A DNA stretch of 64,000 nt from Bacteroidota bacterium (GCA_016706865.1 JADJIS010000002.1:1426001-1490000), one strand, 5' to 3'. Counted from the stretch's first letter, positions 1-9,023 are shown. The notes: generated by a model not told the origin, from the letters alone. Translations and numbers: made by a program.

Positions 1-1
1 T

Positions 2-1024
2 CAGCTGGGTCATGATAAAAATTTTTTAGGAGATGGGTATCGCAGCATGTTGTTAAGTGACAATGCATTGTATTACCCATTCTTTAAAATAACCACAACA
101 GTGTGGAAACTCAAATATGTAAATCTGTATGCCGAGTTTGATGATGCCATTTCGGGCACGGTTGATTCACTGATAGGGATCACCAGAAAATTCGGATCCT
201 TTCATTATTTGAGTTATGATGTATTTCCATGGGTCCAGGTGAGTTTATTTGAAGCAATTATTTGGCCGGCAAATGATTCTGTGCGTCACCGCGGTTTTGA
301 TGTTAACTATTTGAATCCCATTATATTTTTCCGCCCGATAGAATTCGGCTTAGGTTCTCCTGATAATGCAATGATAGGAGGTAACATTAAATTTAAACCG
401 ATCAAAGATCTGATAGTATACGGGCAGTTTTTAATGGATGATCTTGATGTGGTAGCAGCGAGGGCAGGAAAGGGATATTATCGCAATAAATTTGCAATTC
501 AAACTGGCTTGAAGTTCTATGAACCAGCGGGTATAAAAAATTTAATTGTGCAGGCAGAAATGAATCAGGCAAATCCCTATACCTATGCGCAAAAAGAACC
601 GGTTCAGAATTATTCACACTATAATCAGGCGATAGCACATCCGCTTGGCGCAAATTTCAGGGAATTTATCGGCATCTTTAATTATCGTTTTTTTCAACGA
701 TATTATCTCGAAGCAAAATTCCAATCTGCTGTGGTTGGATTGGATGAAAAAGTTGATGATAATTTCGGAGCCGACATATTTAAATCAGATCTGGATATTC
801 CCGGCTTTCCGGATTCCTATGGAAATTTTATCGGCCAAGGATTAAGAACCACCATCAAAAGCACCGATCTCCGCGCCGGCATTTTATTAAATCCCTCCAT
901 CAATCTCAATTTAGAGGGACAAATATTTATCCGCACATTTCAAAATGAAAATGAAAAGATATCTACAAAAATGATCATGCTTTCTTTGAAAACGGATTTG
1001 TTTAATACGTATTTTGATTTTTGA
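2..1024 (+). CDS. RemB/Wzi-like outer-membrane protein, C-terminal part
   Basis: The reading frame is open to the left window edge, so the N-terminus and signal peptide are missing. The visible part starts with a GHDKNFLGDGYRSMLLSD segment. From memory this is typical of Bacteroidota gliding-motility protein RemB and related Wzi-like (capsule assembly) beta-barrels. The rest shows alternating aromatic/polar strands (KYVNLYAEF, RYYLEAKFQS, INLNLEGQIFIRT) and ends in an aromatic residue (YFDF), as expected for an outer-membrane barrel. Inferred role: surface assembly of polysaccharide or motility-related function. Family assignment is moderately sure; RemB versus Wzi cannot be separated from this fragment. 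Confidence 0.7.
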   Translation, partial: QLGHDKNFLGDGYRSMLLSDNALYYPFFKITTTVWKLKYVNLYAEFDDAISGTVDSLIGITRKFGSFHYLSYDVFPWVQVSLFEAIIWPANDSVRHRGFDVNYLNPIIFFRPIEFGLGSPDNAMIGGNIKFKPIKDLIVYGQFLMDDLDVVAARAGKGYYRNKFAIQTGLKFYEPAGIKNLIVQAEMNQANPYTYAQKEPVQNYSHYNQAIAHPLGANFREFIGIFNYRFFQRYYLEAKFQSAVVGLDEKVDDNFGADIFKSDLDIPGFPDSYGNFIGQGLRTTIKSTDLRAGILLNPSINLNLEGQIFIRTFQNENEKISTKMIMLSLKTDLFNTYFDF

Positions 1025-1116
1025 GGGGATGTAATTTGTAAAGCAATCTATTTTTTAAATATCTGGAACCAGACGGACTTCACTCAGTCCAAGCGGGGAT
1101 ATTGTCACTCAGTCCA

Positions 1117-1163
1117 AGCAGGGTTCTTGTCACCATAAAATTTGATACCGACAAAACCCTGCG
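1117..1163. repeat. palindromic repeat, left copy flanking lipoprotein gene
   Basis: This copy starts with GCAGGGTTCTTG and ends with CAAAACCCTGC, so it can fold on itself through GCAGGGTT/AACCCTGC. The reverse complement of the copy at 1678-1727 matches it along most of its length, including an internal CCATAAAA. It looks like a REP-type or MITE-like unit. Just upstream, CACTCAGTCCAAGC occurs twice in direct orientation. Confidence 0.6.
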
Positions 1164-1274
1164 GCATGCAGAGCATACTATATGCCATCGCAAAATGTAG
1201 GGGAGTTTTTAACTAAAAATTAATTCATATTTCCATGGAAGAACATTATTAGATTTGTTAATATTTAATTAATA

Positions 1275-1664
1275 ATGAAAAGGTATTTAGTGAGTGTAAT
1301 ATTGAGTTTATTTATTTTTCAATCTTGTATTAATAATTATAATCAAGAAGAATTAAGAATTTATTCAGAAATTGCAAACACTACGTTTATTTACGATTCA
1401 TCTAGAAGTGAGTTAGACGGTTTAGTAATTGATAGTATAGATAGTTTGCACTTGCAATTGAAAAAAGATAGTACTTTTCATTTCGTTTCTTTAAATCCTA
1501 AATTTTCAAACATTACAGGAAGTTGGAGACTTTCAGAATTCCCGGAAATTCAATTTTGGATTTTTAAGGTCAAGGGAGATTCTTCAGAACAGTGGAATTC
1601 GAAACTTGAAATTAAAGTAAACATTGATAGTGTGGAATCAACTATTGCATTTAAAAGAAAATGA
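1275..1664 (+). CDS. hypothetical lipoprotein
   Basis: A 129-residue protein with a lipoprotein-type signal: basic start (MKRY), hydrophobic stretch and lipobox IFQSC with Cys18. No family was recognised. The mature part is short and polar and ends in a beta-rich segment (LEIKVNIDSVESTIAF). It resembles small lipocalin-like lipoproteins of Bacteroidota only in general shape (KKDSTFHF... GSWRL), which is a weak resemblance. The gene lies alone between two copies of a palindromic repeat. Function unknown; probably anchored in a membrane facing the periplasm or the cell surface. Confidence 0.6.
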   Translation: MKRYLVSVILSLFIFQSCINNYNQEELRIYSEIANTTFIYDSSRSELDGLVIDSIDSLHLQLKKDSTFHFVSLNPKFSNITGSWRLSEFPEIQFWIFKVKGDSSEQWNSKLEIKVNIDSVESTIAFKRK

Positions 1665-1677
1665 TAATGATACAAAT

Positions 1678-1727
1678 CGCAGGGTTTTGCCTAATAAATA
1701 ATTTTTTATGGAAGCAAGAACCCTGCT
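1678..1727. repeat. palindromic repeat, right copy flanking lipoprotein gene
   Basis: This is the inverted partner of 1117-1163, with GCAGGGTTTTG at one end and CAAGAACCCTGC at the other. It also forms its own hairpin. It lies just 3' of the minus-strand tRNA-Arg(CCG), so it may serve as that transcript's terminator. Confidence 0.6.
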
Positions 1728-1734
1728 CGTACTG

Positions 1735-1806
1735 TGGCCCCGGTAGGAATCGAACCTACATATCAAGTTCCGGAAACTCGCATTCTATCCATTGAACTAC
1801 GGGGCC
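1735..1806 (-). tRNA. tRNA-Arg(CCG)
   Basis: Folding the minus strand by eye gives acceptor GGCCCCG/CGGGGCC, a discriminator A, T-arm with GTTCGATTC, and anticodon stem CGAGT/ACTTG enclosing loop TTCCGGA. The anticodon is CCG, which reads the Arg codon CGG. CCA is not encoded. Length is 72 nt. Confidence 0.93.
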
Positions 1807-1842
1807 AAAATTTACTGCACAAAGTTAACTCATCAATCCCCT

Positions 1843-1870
1843 TAAAAAAATTGTCCGCCAAAAGGCGGAC
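1843..1870 (-). terminator. rho-independent terminator of tRNA-Arg(CCT)
   Basis: A perfect 7-bp stem GTCCGCC/GGCGGAC with an AAAA loop is followed, on the minus strand, by AATTTTTTT. It sits between the two tRNA genes and should end the upstream tRNA transcript, implying that the tRNA-Arg(CCG) has its own promoter or escapes by readthrough. Confidence 0.75.
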
Positions 1871-1925
1871 CTGCTTTGCGACATGAGGGAACCCACTGTT
1901 AAGCGGACATGTAACTTTGTAAGTG

Positions 1926-1997
1926 TAGTCCCGAGCAGAATCGAACTGCTATCTAGAGTTTAGGAAACTCCTATTCTATCCGTTGAACTACGAGACC
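1926..1997 (-). tRNA. tRNA-Arg(CCT)
   Basis: The minus strand folds into acceptor GGTCTCG/CGGGACT with two G-U pairs, discriminator A, T-loop TTCGATT, and anticodon stem GGAGT/ACTCT around loop TTCCTAA. The anticodon CCT reads Arg codon AGG. CCA is not encoded. It lies 119 bp upstream of the second Arg tRNA in the same orientation. Confidence 0.92.
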
Positions 1998-2390
1998 GTT
2001 ACTGCAAAAATAGTGCAGAATTCGGGATAGCCTTTCCTATTACTGTTTATTTAAGAAATTTAAATGCTAAACGCGTTGTTAATGGTCTAATCGGGAATAA
2101 TTCAATTTTATTATTATTTTTTAGCAAAAAAATTAGTATATTGGTTTGATTATCAAAAGATTATGAAAATAATACTTTTGAATCTTAGTTATTTTCAACT
2201 CAAAATAATACATCGATTTACAAGTCAGAATCTAAATAACATTTAGATATCAGATCATCATTCCATCGATAATTTCTTCGCGTACCTTCGCGCCCTTTGA
2301 GCCTTTGTGGCCTAAAAATCTTCAATAGATACTTAAAACATAATTCCAACTAACACTTATTCAATCTATAATCCTGACTCATAAATATCC
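1998..2390. other. intergenic spacer with inverted copy of a dispersed repeat
   Basis: No coding sequence was seen. The segment 2274-2323 is, on the minus strand, a degenerate copy of the repeat found twice at 33336-33508 (TTTTTAGGCCAC, then AAAGG and ACGCGAAG blocks). The rest is AT-rich, and the 3' end of the glycosidase gene lies at its right edge. Confidence 0.5.
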
Positions 2391-3839
2391 TCACTCCACC
2401 ACCACCTTCACATACCCAAAACTATTATAAGGAATCTCCCCAACGGCCTTAGAACTTACCCTGTCAATTCCTCTAACCTCCAAAGAATTATCCGAACCCT
2501 TTGCCATAAATCCTGTACTTCCCGCACTGCTGTAATTGTATTTACCAGTGAGATAATGCGTTTCGAAGGAGATTAATTTTCCATTTTTGATATTAAATTC
2601 CGGAGTATATTTTTTGCCTCCGGCATTGTCGTAATAATAATAATAAATTCCGGGCTGGGTAATATTTATATTTGAAGTTAAAACAGGTGCATTAAATGGC
2701 AATTCATTTGCAAGTTGAAAAGAGTACCAATGACAACGGCTTATTTTTTCTAGATTGTCCGGATTATCATCATATCTTCCTGCAACACGTCTTGAAGCCC
2801 AAAACCAATTTGCAATTAAATTTTGCATTAGTAAAATATCAAAATCATTTCTGTATTTACAAAAGGTAACATACATATGTGCTGCATTTGCAATAGTATT
2901 CGACCAATATTCCGCTTCCTTATCACCAAATTCTGTGCAGTGATAAATTTTTCCCGGTAAATTTATTTTGAGATAGTTTACAAGAGCCCCGAATTCATCG
3001 TTAGCCCTGTAAGATCTTATATATTCATCAAATGCTTTTTCCAATTCAGGATAATGTTCTCCTGATTTATATACTATACTTTTAGGATGTAAAGTATTTG
3101 CTGACTTAATTTCTTTCATCATATAATAATGCACATCAACACCCGATATAAAATTACCGGTGGAATTAATATATTCGATTGCACTTGTATTCCATCCCAA
3201 ATGATTTTTTTTATCAAAATCCTGGCCCAAACAAATGAGCCGTGGAATGTCAGGAAATTCCTTTTCACAGGCTCTTAAAATAGGTTCAAAATCATTTTTA
3301 TATTTCTCCCAATTAAACCGATAACTGAAAAAGCATTCATTCCCAGCTACAATAGAAATGATATTCACTCCAGAATCCAATAAAGTGCGAATAGCAGAAA
3401 TATTGGATTCAACAGATCCCATTAAAACATTTAAACAAAAATCAACCTGTAATCCCTTAACCTGTCTCGAAACTTTTATAAGGGATAATAAAGCACTTTG
3501 CGCCTCCAATGCGTCTTTTTCAGCCTGTTTCAACTCCTTCTCCAATTTATCATATTGAACATTTCCTTCATTATCACGAAATTCCTGATACAATTTTTCA
3601 ATGGAGTCTTTGTTCATCCCAAGCCCTGGTTTATTTAATGCAGGGAAGGCCACCCGCGAATCGCCACCTCCCGGCCAACGAATAGCAATAGGATGCTCTT
3701 TAGAAGCTTCCAATAAAAAGGGTATGTCGGATGCAGATGCCACAGAAGTGAAACCTTCTCCGTTTCCACCAATTATCTGTGATTCACCACGAGAGCAGAG
3801 CAGTAATATAGTGAGCGATAGTAAAATAAATGTTTTCAT
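2391..3839 (-). CDS. secreted clan GH-A-like glycoside hydrolase
   Basis: A 482-residue protein with an N-terminal signal peptide (MKTFILLSLTILLLC). The fold looks like a retaining TIM-barrel glycosidase. IRWPGGGD lies at residues 53-60. GNE at 166-168 fits the Asn-Glu acid/base pair at the end of strand 4. HCTEFGD near 300-306 supplies a possible nucleophile Glu303. A lysine/glutamate-rich helix (residues 95-120) is inserted early. The C-terminal 100 residues look like a beta-sandwich. It could belong near GH39/GH79-type families, but substrate is unknown. It stands alone, divergent from the membrane protein/TonB receptor pair, and has no obvious T9SS tail. Confidence 0.6.
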   Translation of the reverse strand: MKTFILLSLTILLLCSRGESQIIGGNGEGFTSVASASDIPFLLEASKEHPIAIRWPGGGDSRVAFPALNKPGLGMNKDSIEKLYQEFRDNEGNVQYDKLEKELKQAEKDALEAQSALLSLIKVSRQVKGLQVDFCLNVLMGSVESNISAIRTLLDSGVNIISIVAGNECFFSYRFNWEKYKNDFEPILRACEKEFPDIPRLICLGQDFDKKNHLGWNTSAIEYINSTGNFISGVDVHYYMMKEIKSANTLHPKSIVYKSGEHYPELEKAFDEYIRSYRANDEFGALVNYLKINLPGKIYHCTEFGDKEAEYWSNTIANAAHMYVTFCKYRNDFDILLMQNLIANWFWASRRVAGRYDDNPDNLEKISRCHWYSFQLANELPFNAPVLTSNINITQPGIYYYYYDNAGGKKYTPEFNIKNGKLISFETHYLTGKYNYSSAGSTGFMAKGSDNSLEVRGIDRVSSKAVGEIPYNSFGYVKVVVE

Positions 3840-3962
3840 AACTTTCCATTAAGTTTGTGCGGAAATCCGGGGAAACCAAAGATACCTAAATAATTTCAAA
3901 CCAATAATTTGGCGTCAATTTTCCTTTTATAATTTTGTGACAATACAGAGTTTAATTAAGGT

Positions 3963-3970
3963 TAACTTTG
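3963..3970 (+). promoter_or_regulatory. Bacteroidota -7 box (TAACTTTG)
   Basis: An exact match to TAnnTTTG, 14 bp before the ATG at 3984. It argues for that ATG rather than the in-frame GTG at 3972, which would lie at or before the expected transcription start. Confidence 0.5.
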
Positions 3971-3983
3971 AGTGCCATTAGAA

Positions 3984-4496
3984 ATGAAAAAAAAATCTCA
4001 ACATATAATAGCAATTTCCGTGCTAGTGTGTTTTTTAATTTATACTAGTGGTACTATTATTCTGTTTGAATATCGATTGGACAATATTCAATCGGCAAAT
4101 AATGTGAGAAAAAAAGTTTCGGAAAACGAACATGTTCTCATTCACTTAGAAATTCCACTCCATGAAGTGCATTGGGAACACGAATATGAATTTTTCTGGA
4201 ATGGATTCATGTATGATATTTCTGAAAAAGAGATCATCAACGATACGCTTTTTTGTCTTGCATACCAAGATGCGGAGGAAACGGAATTAAAAAAAGAACT
4301 TTCCAATCAAATGAATAGTGAGCAGACTCAAAACAAAGAACGCAACCCCAATAATTTTAATTTTCCTGTATTTATTACCTCCTTGAAATTGAAATTGTTT
4401 CACCCGATCAATTACATTGTATTTGAACAATATATCACCTCGAATTCCGGAAGAAATTTTTCCAGCGCCGTTTTTATTCCTCCTGATCTTTCCTGA
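3984..4496 (+). CDS. hypothetical membrane-anchored protein upstream of TonB receptor
   Basis: A 170-residue protein with one N-terminal hydrophobic segment (about residues 7-27, IIAISVLVCFLIYTSG) and a mostly acidic extracytoplasmic part. It contains a His/Glu-rich stretch (HEVHWEHEYEFFW), which could bind metal but is not proof of it. A GTG 12 bp upstream is possible; the ATG was chosen because of the -7 box. The gene is 43 bp upstream of the TonB-dependent receptor and probably co-transcribed, suggesting an accessory role in the same uptake process. No family recognised. Confidence 0.6.
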   Translation: MKKKSQHIIAISVLVCFLIYTSGTIILFEYRLDNIQSANNVRKKVSENEHVLIHLEIPLHEVHWEHEYEFFWNGFMYDISEKEIINDTLFCLAYQDAEETELKKELSNQMNSEQTQNKERNPNNFNFPVFITSLKLKLFHPINYIVFEQYITSNSGRNFSSAVFIPPDLS

Positions 4497-4539
4497 AATA
4501 TTTTCAGTAACCTTTATTATATAATTTAAATTATTAATT

Positions 4540-6945
4540 ATGCGAAAACTTATAGCATGTGCATTAAGTCTTTACGGCTTTATGTTGCATGCACAGGAAA
4601 TTTATATAAAAGATCAGACCACGTTAAAAGCATTGGAACAAGTAACCATCATCAATGTTGCAAGTCAGGCTGCTTTAACCTCTGATCAAAATGGAATGGT
4701 GGATATCACCACCTTCCGAAACGCTGATTCCTTAATATTCAAAATGTTGGGATATGAGGATCTATTTTTATCTTATGAGGAAGCAATTCAATTAAAAACA
4801 ATATTACTTACTTCTTCACCCTTTTCTTTGGAAGGCATAATAATAAGTGCAAATCGCTGGGAACAAAATAAAACGGAAGTCCCAAATCATATCACTTCAA
4901 TTGAGGCAAAGGATATCGCTTTTTATAATCCTCAGACCAGTGCTGATATGCTTGCACAAAGCGGACAAGTTTTTGTTCAGAAAAGCCAGTTTGGTGGTGG
5001 TAGTCCGATGATTAGAGGATTTGCAACAAACCGTTTATTAATGGTAGTGGATGGTGTGCGCATGAATACCGCAATTTTCAGAAGTGGAAATATTCAGAAT
5101 GTGATCTCCATAGATCCAAATGCATTGGAAGGAGCGGAGATCATTTTTGGACCGGGTTCACTCATTTATGGAAGTGATGCATTGGGTGGAGTAATGGATT
5201 TCCATACACTTACTCCAGAATTATCCAATACAGAAAAAACTATTGTGGAAGGTTCTGTATTCGGAAGATTTGCATCTGCCAATATCGAAAAAACCGGACA
5301 TGCTGATATTAATATCGGCACAAAAAAATGGGCTTTTTTAACTAGTGTAAGCTTCAGCGATTTTGATGATCTTATGATGGGTTCTAACGGACCTGATGAA
5401 TATTTGCGACCCGAATCTGTTGAAGTAATAAATGGTGTGGATAGTATTATCCCAAATGAAGATCCACAAAAACAATTACATACGGATATGTCTTATTATA
5501 ATATCATGCAAAAAATAAGATTTAAACCGAATGCAAACTGGGACCTCAATTATGGATTTCATTATTCAAAAACTTCTGAGTACGACCGATACGACAGATT
5601 AATTGAATATCGCGATGGTGCTCCGCGTTCTGCAGTTTGGAATTACGGTCCTCAGATATGGAATATGCACGTAATTTCTTTGCAACATAATGCTAAATCA
5701 AAATTGTATGATATTGCAAGAATAACTTTGGCGTATCAGTTTTTTGAAGAAAGCAGAATTGATCGTTCTTATCAAAAAACAACGCAACGCACAAAATTGG
5801 AACAGGTGGATGCAATTTCTGCAAATCTGGATCTTCAAAAATCAATTAATAAAACAACATTGTTTTATGGTCTCGAAGGAATTCATAATGGGGTAACTTC
5901 TTTAGGGACCGATCTTGATATTGAAACGGGAATTGAAGAGAATGCATCATCCCGATATCCTGATGGAGCTACCTGGCAAAGTTTTGCAGCGTATTTAAGT
6001 TCCAAAACAAAGTTGAAGGAAAATTTTACATTGCAAGCGGGTTTACGATATAATCGCGTAATATTAAATGCAGATTTTGATACTACATTTTTTCCATTTC
6101 CATTTACCTCTGTTAATATCAATAGTGGAGCTTTAACAGGTAGTGCAGGATTTGCATGGTTGCCGGCGAAAGATCTTCAGATAAATTTTAATTTGTCAAC
6201 AGGATTCCGCGCTCCGAATGTAGATGATATCGGAAAGGTTTTTGATTCAGAACCGGGAAATGTAACCGTTCCGAATCCTGATCTTTTACCTGAGTACGCT
6301 TATAATATTGACCTCGGTTTTATAAAAGGTTTTGGAGACATTGTTGAAATTCAAATTACCGGATTTTATACTTTGTTAAGCAATGCAATTGTGCGCAGAA
6401 GTTTTAATTTAAATGGTGAGGATAGCATCATATATGCAGGTGAATTAAGTGGAGTGCAGGCATTGCAAAATATTGATAAAGCATTTGTTTATGGTATAGA
6501 ATCAGGACTGCGAATTCACCCTTTAAAAAATGTGACGCTCGCTTCTTATCTCACATTTACACATGGAGAAGAACAAGCAGAGGAAACGGGAGATGAATAT
6601 GTTCCGCTGCGCCACGCTCCTCCGCTATATGGTTCCACACATATCAGTTATCAGATGAAAAAATTCAGAGCTGACCTGTATGCTGATTATAATGCGGAGG
6701 TGCCATTTGAAGAACTTGCACCAAGCGAGGCTGATAAACCGCATTTATATGCCGTGGATGATAATGGTAACCCCTATTGCCCGGGTTGGTATACCTTAAA
6801 TCTCAAATTAGGATATCAGATCATTTCGAACCTCAATATACAGGCAGGTATCGATAACATAACAGATGTGCGTTACAGGCCATATTCCTCAGGTGTTGTG
6901 GCACCTGGAAGGAGTATTATTGTTGCCTTGAGAGCTACTTTTTAA
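4540..6945 (+). CDS. TonB-dependent outer-membrane receptor (haem/haemoglobin type)
   Basis: An 801-residue receptor. After a signal peptide (ending MLHAQ) comes a CarboxypepD-like regulatory domain (about 20-95). A plug domain follows (about 100-225, with VDGVRMNTAIFRSG and GPGSLIYGSDALGGVMDFHT), then a 22-strand-type barrel ending in the aromatic RATF. The plug wording and overall length fit the haemoglobin/transferrin/lactoferrin receptor branch, so haem or iron chelate uptake is likely, but substrate is inferred. The barrel shows the usual FRAPNVDDIGK and DNITDVRYRPY segments. It follows a small membrane-anchored protein and ends at a strong terminator. Confidence 0.85.
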   Translation: MRKLIACALSLYGFMLHAQEIYIKDQTTLKALEQVTIINVASQAALTSDQNGMVDITTFRNADSLIFKMLGYEDLFLSYEEAIQLKTILLTSSPFSLEGIIISANRWEQNKTEVPNHITSIEAKDIAFYNPQTSADMLAQSGQVFVQKSQFGGGSPMIRGFATNRLLMVVDGVRMNTAIFRSGNIQNVISIDPNALEGAEIIFGPGSLIYGSDALGGVMDFHTLTPELSNTEKTIVEGSVFGRFASANIEKTGHADINIGTKKWAFLTSVSFSDFDDLMMGSNGPDEYLRPESVEVINGVDSIIPNEDPQKQLHTDMSYYNIMQKIRFKPNANWDLNYGFHYSKTSEYDRYDRLIEYRDGAPRSAVWNYGPQIWNMHVISLQHNAKSKLYDIARITLAYQFFEESRIDRSYQKTTQRTKLEQVDAISANLDLQKSINKTTLFYGLEGIHNGVTSLGTDLDIETGIEENASSRYPDGATWQSFAAYLSSKTKLKENFTLQAGLRYNRVILNADFDTTFFPFPFTSVNINSGALTGSAGFAWLPAKDLQINFNLSTGFRAPNVDDIGKVFDSEPGNVTVPNPDLLPEYAYNIDLGFIKGFGDIVEIQITGFYTLLSNAIVRRSFNLNGEDSIIYAGELSGVQALQNIDKAFVYGIESGLRIHPLKNVTLASYLTFTHGEEQAEETGDEYVPLRHAPPLYGSTHISYQMKKFRADLYADYNAEVPFEELAPSEADKPHLYAVDDNGNPYCPGWYTLNLKLGYQIISNLNIQAGIDNITDVRYRPYSSGVVAPGRSIIVALRATF

Positions 6946-6952
6946 AGTTAAT

Positions 6953-6987
6953 AACGGGTGCATTTTTTGCACCCGTTTATTTTTTTA
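6953..6987 (+). terminator. rho-independent terminator after TonB receptor
   Basis: A perfect 10-bp stem AACGGGTGCA/TGCACCCGTT with a 5-nt T loop, followed by an A and a T-tract. It starts 8 bp after the receptor stop codon. Confidence 0.88.
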
Positions 6988-7025
6988 TACCTTCGTGCTA
7001 TTCTTAACTTTTTAATTAAACTCTA

Positions 7026-7337
7026 ATGAGCCTATTTTCTAAACTATTTGGCGGTAATAAGGGTGAAACCGGAAGAGGAGCCGGTCGAGCCCAGGAATTT
7101 ATTACCACCCTAACCAATGATCTAAATTTGTCGGCTGATCAGGTAACAAAAGTAGAAGCTGCTATCCGTGAATTCATGGGTGAAAAAAAACAAAACAAAC
7201 AAAGTGGTGGTGGGAAAGATGCCATGCGTGAAAGTAAACAGGATTTTAAACAGGATATTCTCAATGTTTTAGATGCTACCCAGCAACAAAAATTTATGGC
7301 GAATATCCAGAATTACAAACATCTCCTCAAAAGTTAA
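7026..7337 (+). CDS. hypothetical small protein, Spy/LTxxQ-like pattern
   Basis: A 103-residue protein without signal peptide or membrane segment. It opens with MSLFSKLFGGNKG and is Gly-, Lys- and Gln-rich. Two helical segments, LNLSADQVTKVEAAIREFM (residues about 35-53) and LDATQQQKFMANIQ (about 80-94), resemble the paired LTxxQ helices of Spy/CpxP-like proteins, though the export signal is missing. Function unknown. It sits between a terminator and a membrane protein gene, so it is probably its own transcript. Confidence 0.6.
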   Translation: MSLFSKLFGGNKGETGRGAGRAQEFITTLTNDLNLSADQVTKVEAAIREFMGEKKQNKQSGGGKDAMRESKQDFKQDILNVLDATQQQKFMANIQNYKHLLKS

Positions 7338-7420
7338 GATTATTATTATTCTGGTAAATTTATAATCAGGATAATTATTTTTTCTTATTTATTAATTCAT
7401 GCTAATCAAACACACACACA

Positions 7421-7951
7421 ATGACAGCAACAATTATTTCCACAGTTTTACTGTTTGGGTCAGATGAAGCGACCCGCCACCTTCCCGAAGGATTGTACAA
7501 AGCATTAATGGGTTTTCACTCAGGCTGGAGGTACATCATTTTAATTTTAATGGTTCTTGGTATTTGGTTTGGATTTCAAACATCCAAAGGAAAAAGACCA
7601 TTCGCCGGAGCAACGAAAAAAATGGGTATGTTCACCATGATTTCCATCGACTTGCAATTAGTGGCAGGTTTATTATTGTATTTTAATTGGATATCCACAC
7701 AAACCAATTTTAAAATATCCAATATTGCAAGTCAGATGGGTGTTGCAATCTTTAGAAATATTGCTCTCGATCATGCCATAGGTATGCTCATTGCAATTAT
7801 TTTTATTCATATCGGATATGCTAAAGCCAAAAAAGCATTAAATGATGCCGATGCCGGAAGAAAACAATTCATCTGGTTTTTGATCGCATTTATTTTAATT
7901 CTTGTTTCCATTCCATGGCCGTTTTTGTACGAGACCAGAGGTTGGGTGTAA
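7421..7951 (+). CDS. four-helix membrane protein, cytochrome b561-like
   Basis: A 176-residue integral membrane protein with four clear hydrophobic helices (about 35-55, 72-95, 110-132 and 148-168). Conserved-looking histidines lie at HSGW in the first helix and in DHAIGM and FIHIGYAK in the third. Such a layout is seen in b561/DUF-type small haem or quinone proteins of Bacteroidota, so electron transfer is possible. This is inference from topology and His placement only. Monocistronic as far as can be seen. Confidence 0.6.
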   Translation: MTATIISTVLLFGSDEATRHLPEGLYKALMGFHSGWRYIILILMVLGIWFGFQTSKGKRPFAGATKKMGMFTMISIDLQLVAGLLLYFNWISTQTNFKISNIASQMGVAIFRNIALDHAIGMLIAIIFIHIGYAKAKKALNDADAGRKQFIWFLIAFILILVSIPWPFLYETRGWV

Positions 7952-8290
7952 AGGGAGGAGTGAGGAGAGAGGAGAAAGGAGTTTAAATTTCTTGCGAAAT
8001 TTTTGTTTCTGTACTTTAGTGAGAATGAAATGAAGATTCGAAGGGAGAAGAATCGAAGATTCGAAGGGGAAGGTTCTAAGGAATAAAAAAGGAAGGAAGA
8101 GGTGGTAAGGTTGAAAAAAGGGGCATCTATTTTTAATTGAAAATTTTATATCTAACCGCTAATTTTTGGTTAGGAATAAAATTTTCAATTTAAATCAAAC
8201 TAAATCGCGAGACTTTTATCCAGCTTGATGGTTTCAAATCGAAGGAAGATCTTTCAATGGTACAAACTGCCCACTGCCCACTGCCCACTT
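7952..8290. other. intergenic spacer with simple repeats and a long hairpin
   Basis: Contains purine-rich GGAGGAGTGAGGAG and GATTCGAAGG tracts (7955-8090), a long hairpin (8135-8190) and a CTGCCCACTGCCCA tract (about 8268-8290) directly next to the 3' end of the Crp/Fnr gene. No gene seen. Confidence 0.6.
8135..8190. repeat. perfect 15-bp inverted repeat with inner stem
   Basis: AATTGAAAATTTTAT (8135-8149) pairs perfectly with ATAAAATTTTCAATT (8176-8190). Inside it CTAACC (8152-8157) pairs with GGTTAG (8168-8173) around an AT-rich loop. It lies between convergent genes and could act as a bidirectional terminator or be a MITE-like remnant. Confidence 0.7.
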
Positions 8291-9004
8291 TCAGTCATAT
8301 AACTCACACACCTTCGTCAATCTCCCCGCATCCAGAATTTTAATTGCATGGTTATTAGTTTCAATCAAACCATCTTCTTTGAAATCTTTTAATACACGTA
8401 TCGCAGTTTCTTTAACCGTTCCAACATAAGAAGCGAGGTCTTCGCGGGTGATGCTTACGATGCCTTCGGGATTATTTTCATCCTTGTATGATTCACTGAG
8501 TAATAACAGTGCTTCAGCAACTCTTCCTCTAACGGGTTTGTAGGCGATGTCCGCCATTTTTTCTACGGTCTGATCAAGAGTTTGAGTGAGTAATTGCACC
8601 ATTCCTTCTGAAAATCTATTGTTCTCGCGGAATATTTTTAAAACGGAATCTTTAGGTATAAAACAAATTACGGCATCTTCAATTACTTCGGCACTAACAC
8701 CATAGGTAGTAGAAGATAACATCGCTCCGTAACCAATAAAATCTCCCGGAGTAACTATTTTTAATATTTGTTCTTTGCCATCTGCAGCCTGTTTGTATAA
8801 TTTAACTTTACCATCATTCAAACAATATAATCCATAGGCATTTGCATGTTCATGAAAGATCGTCTGACCTTTTTTGTACCTGGCACATGTTTTTGTCTGA
8901 TTAATAAATTCCGTTTCTTCTAAATGGCAAAAATGAAAGAGTGATTTATTTTTGCTCTTGCAGTGTTCGCAATCGGGTGTCGCTATTTTAGTTTGCATTG
9001 TCAT
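8291..9004 (-). CDS. Crp/Fnr family transcriptional regulator
   Basis: About 237 residues from the chosen ATG at 9004. A cyclic-nucleotide-binding-type beta-roll covers about 35-150 (GQTIFHEHANAYGLYCLNDGKV, PGDFIGYGAML), followed by a winged helix-turn-helix with TREDLASYVGTVKETAIRVL. The N-terminus carries Cys12, Cys15 and Cys26 and a further Cys40, a spacing that could hold an Fe-S cluster as in Fnr, though not the exact E. coli pattern. A longer reading from TTG at 9034 would overlap the upstream gene and is less likely; ATG 8998 is an alternative. It follows the universal stress protein gene by about 20 bp and is probably co-transcribed, suggesting a redox- or oxygen-responsive pair. Confidence 0.85.
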   Translation of the reverse strand: MTMQTKIATPDCEHCKSKNKSLFHFCHLEETEFINQTKTCARYKKGQTIFHEHANAYGLYCLNDGKVKLYKQAADGKEQILKIVTPGDFIGYGAMLSSTTYGVSAEVIEDAVICFIPKDSVLKIFRENNRFSEGMVQLLTQTLDQTVEKMADIAYKPVRGRVAEALLLLSESYKDENNPEGIVSITREDLASYVGTVKETAIRVLKDFKEDGLIETNNHAIKILDAGRLTKVCELYD

Positions 9005-9023
9005 TGTAAAAAGTTTGCCTGGT

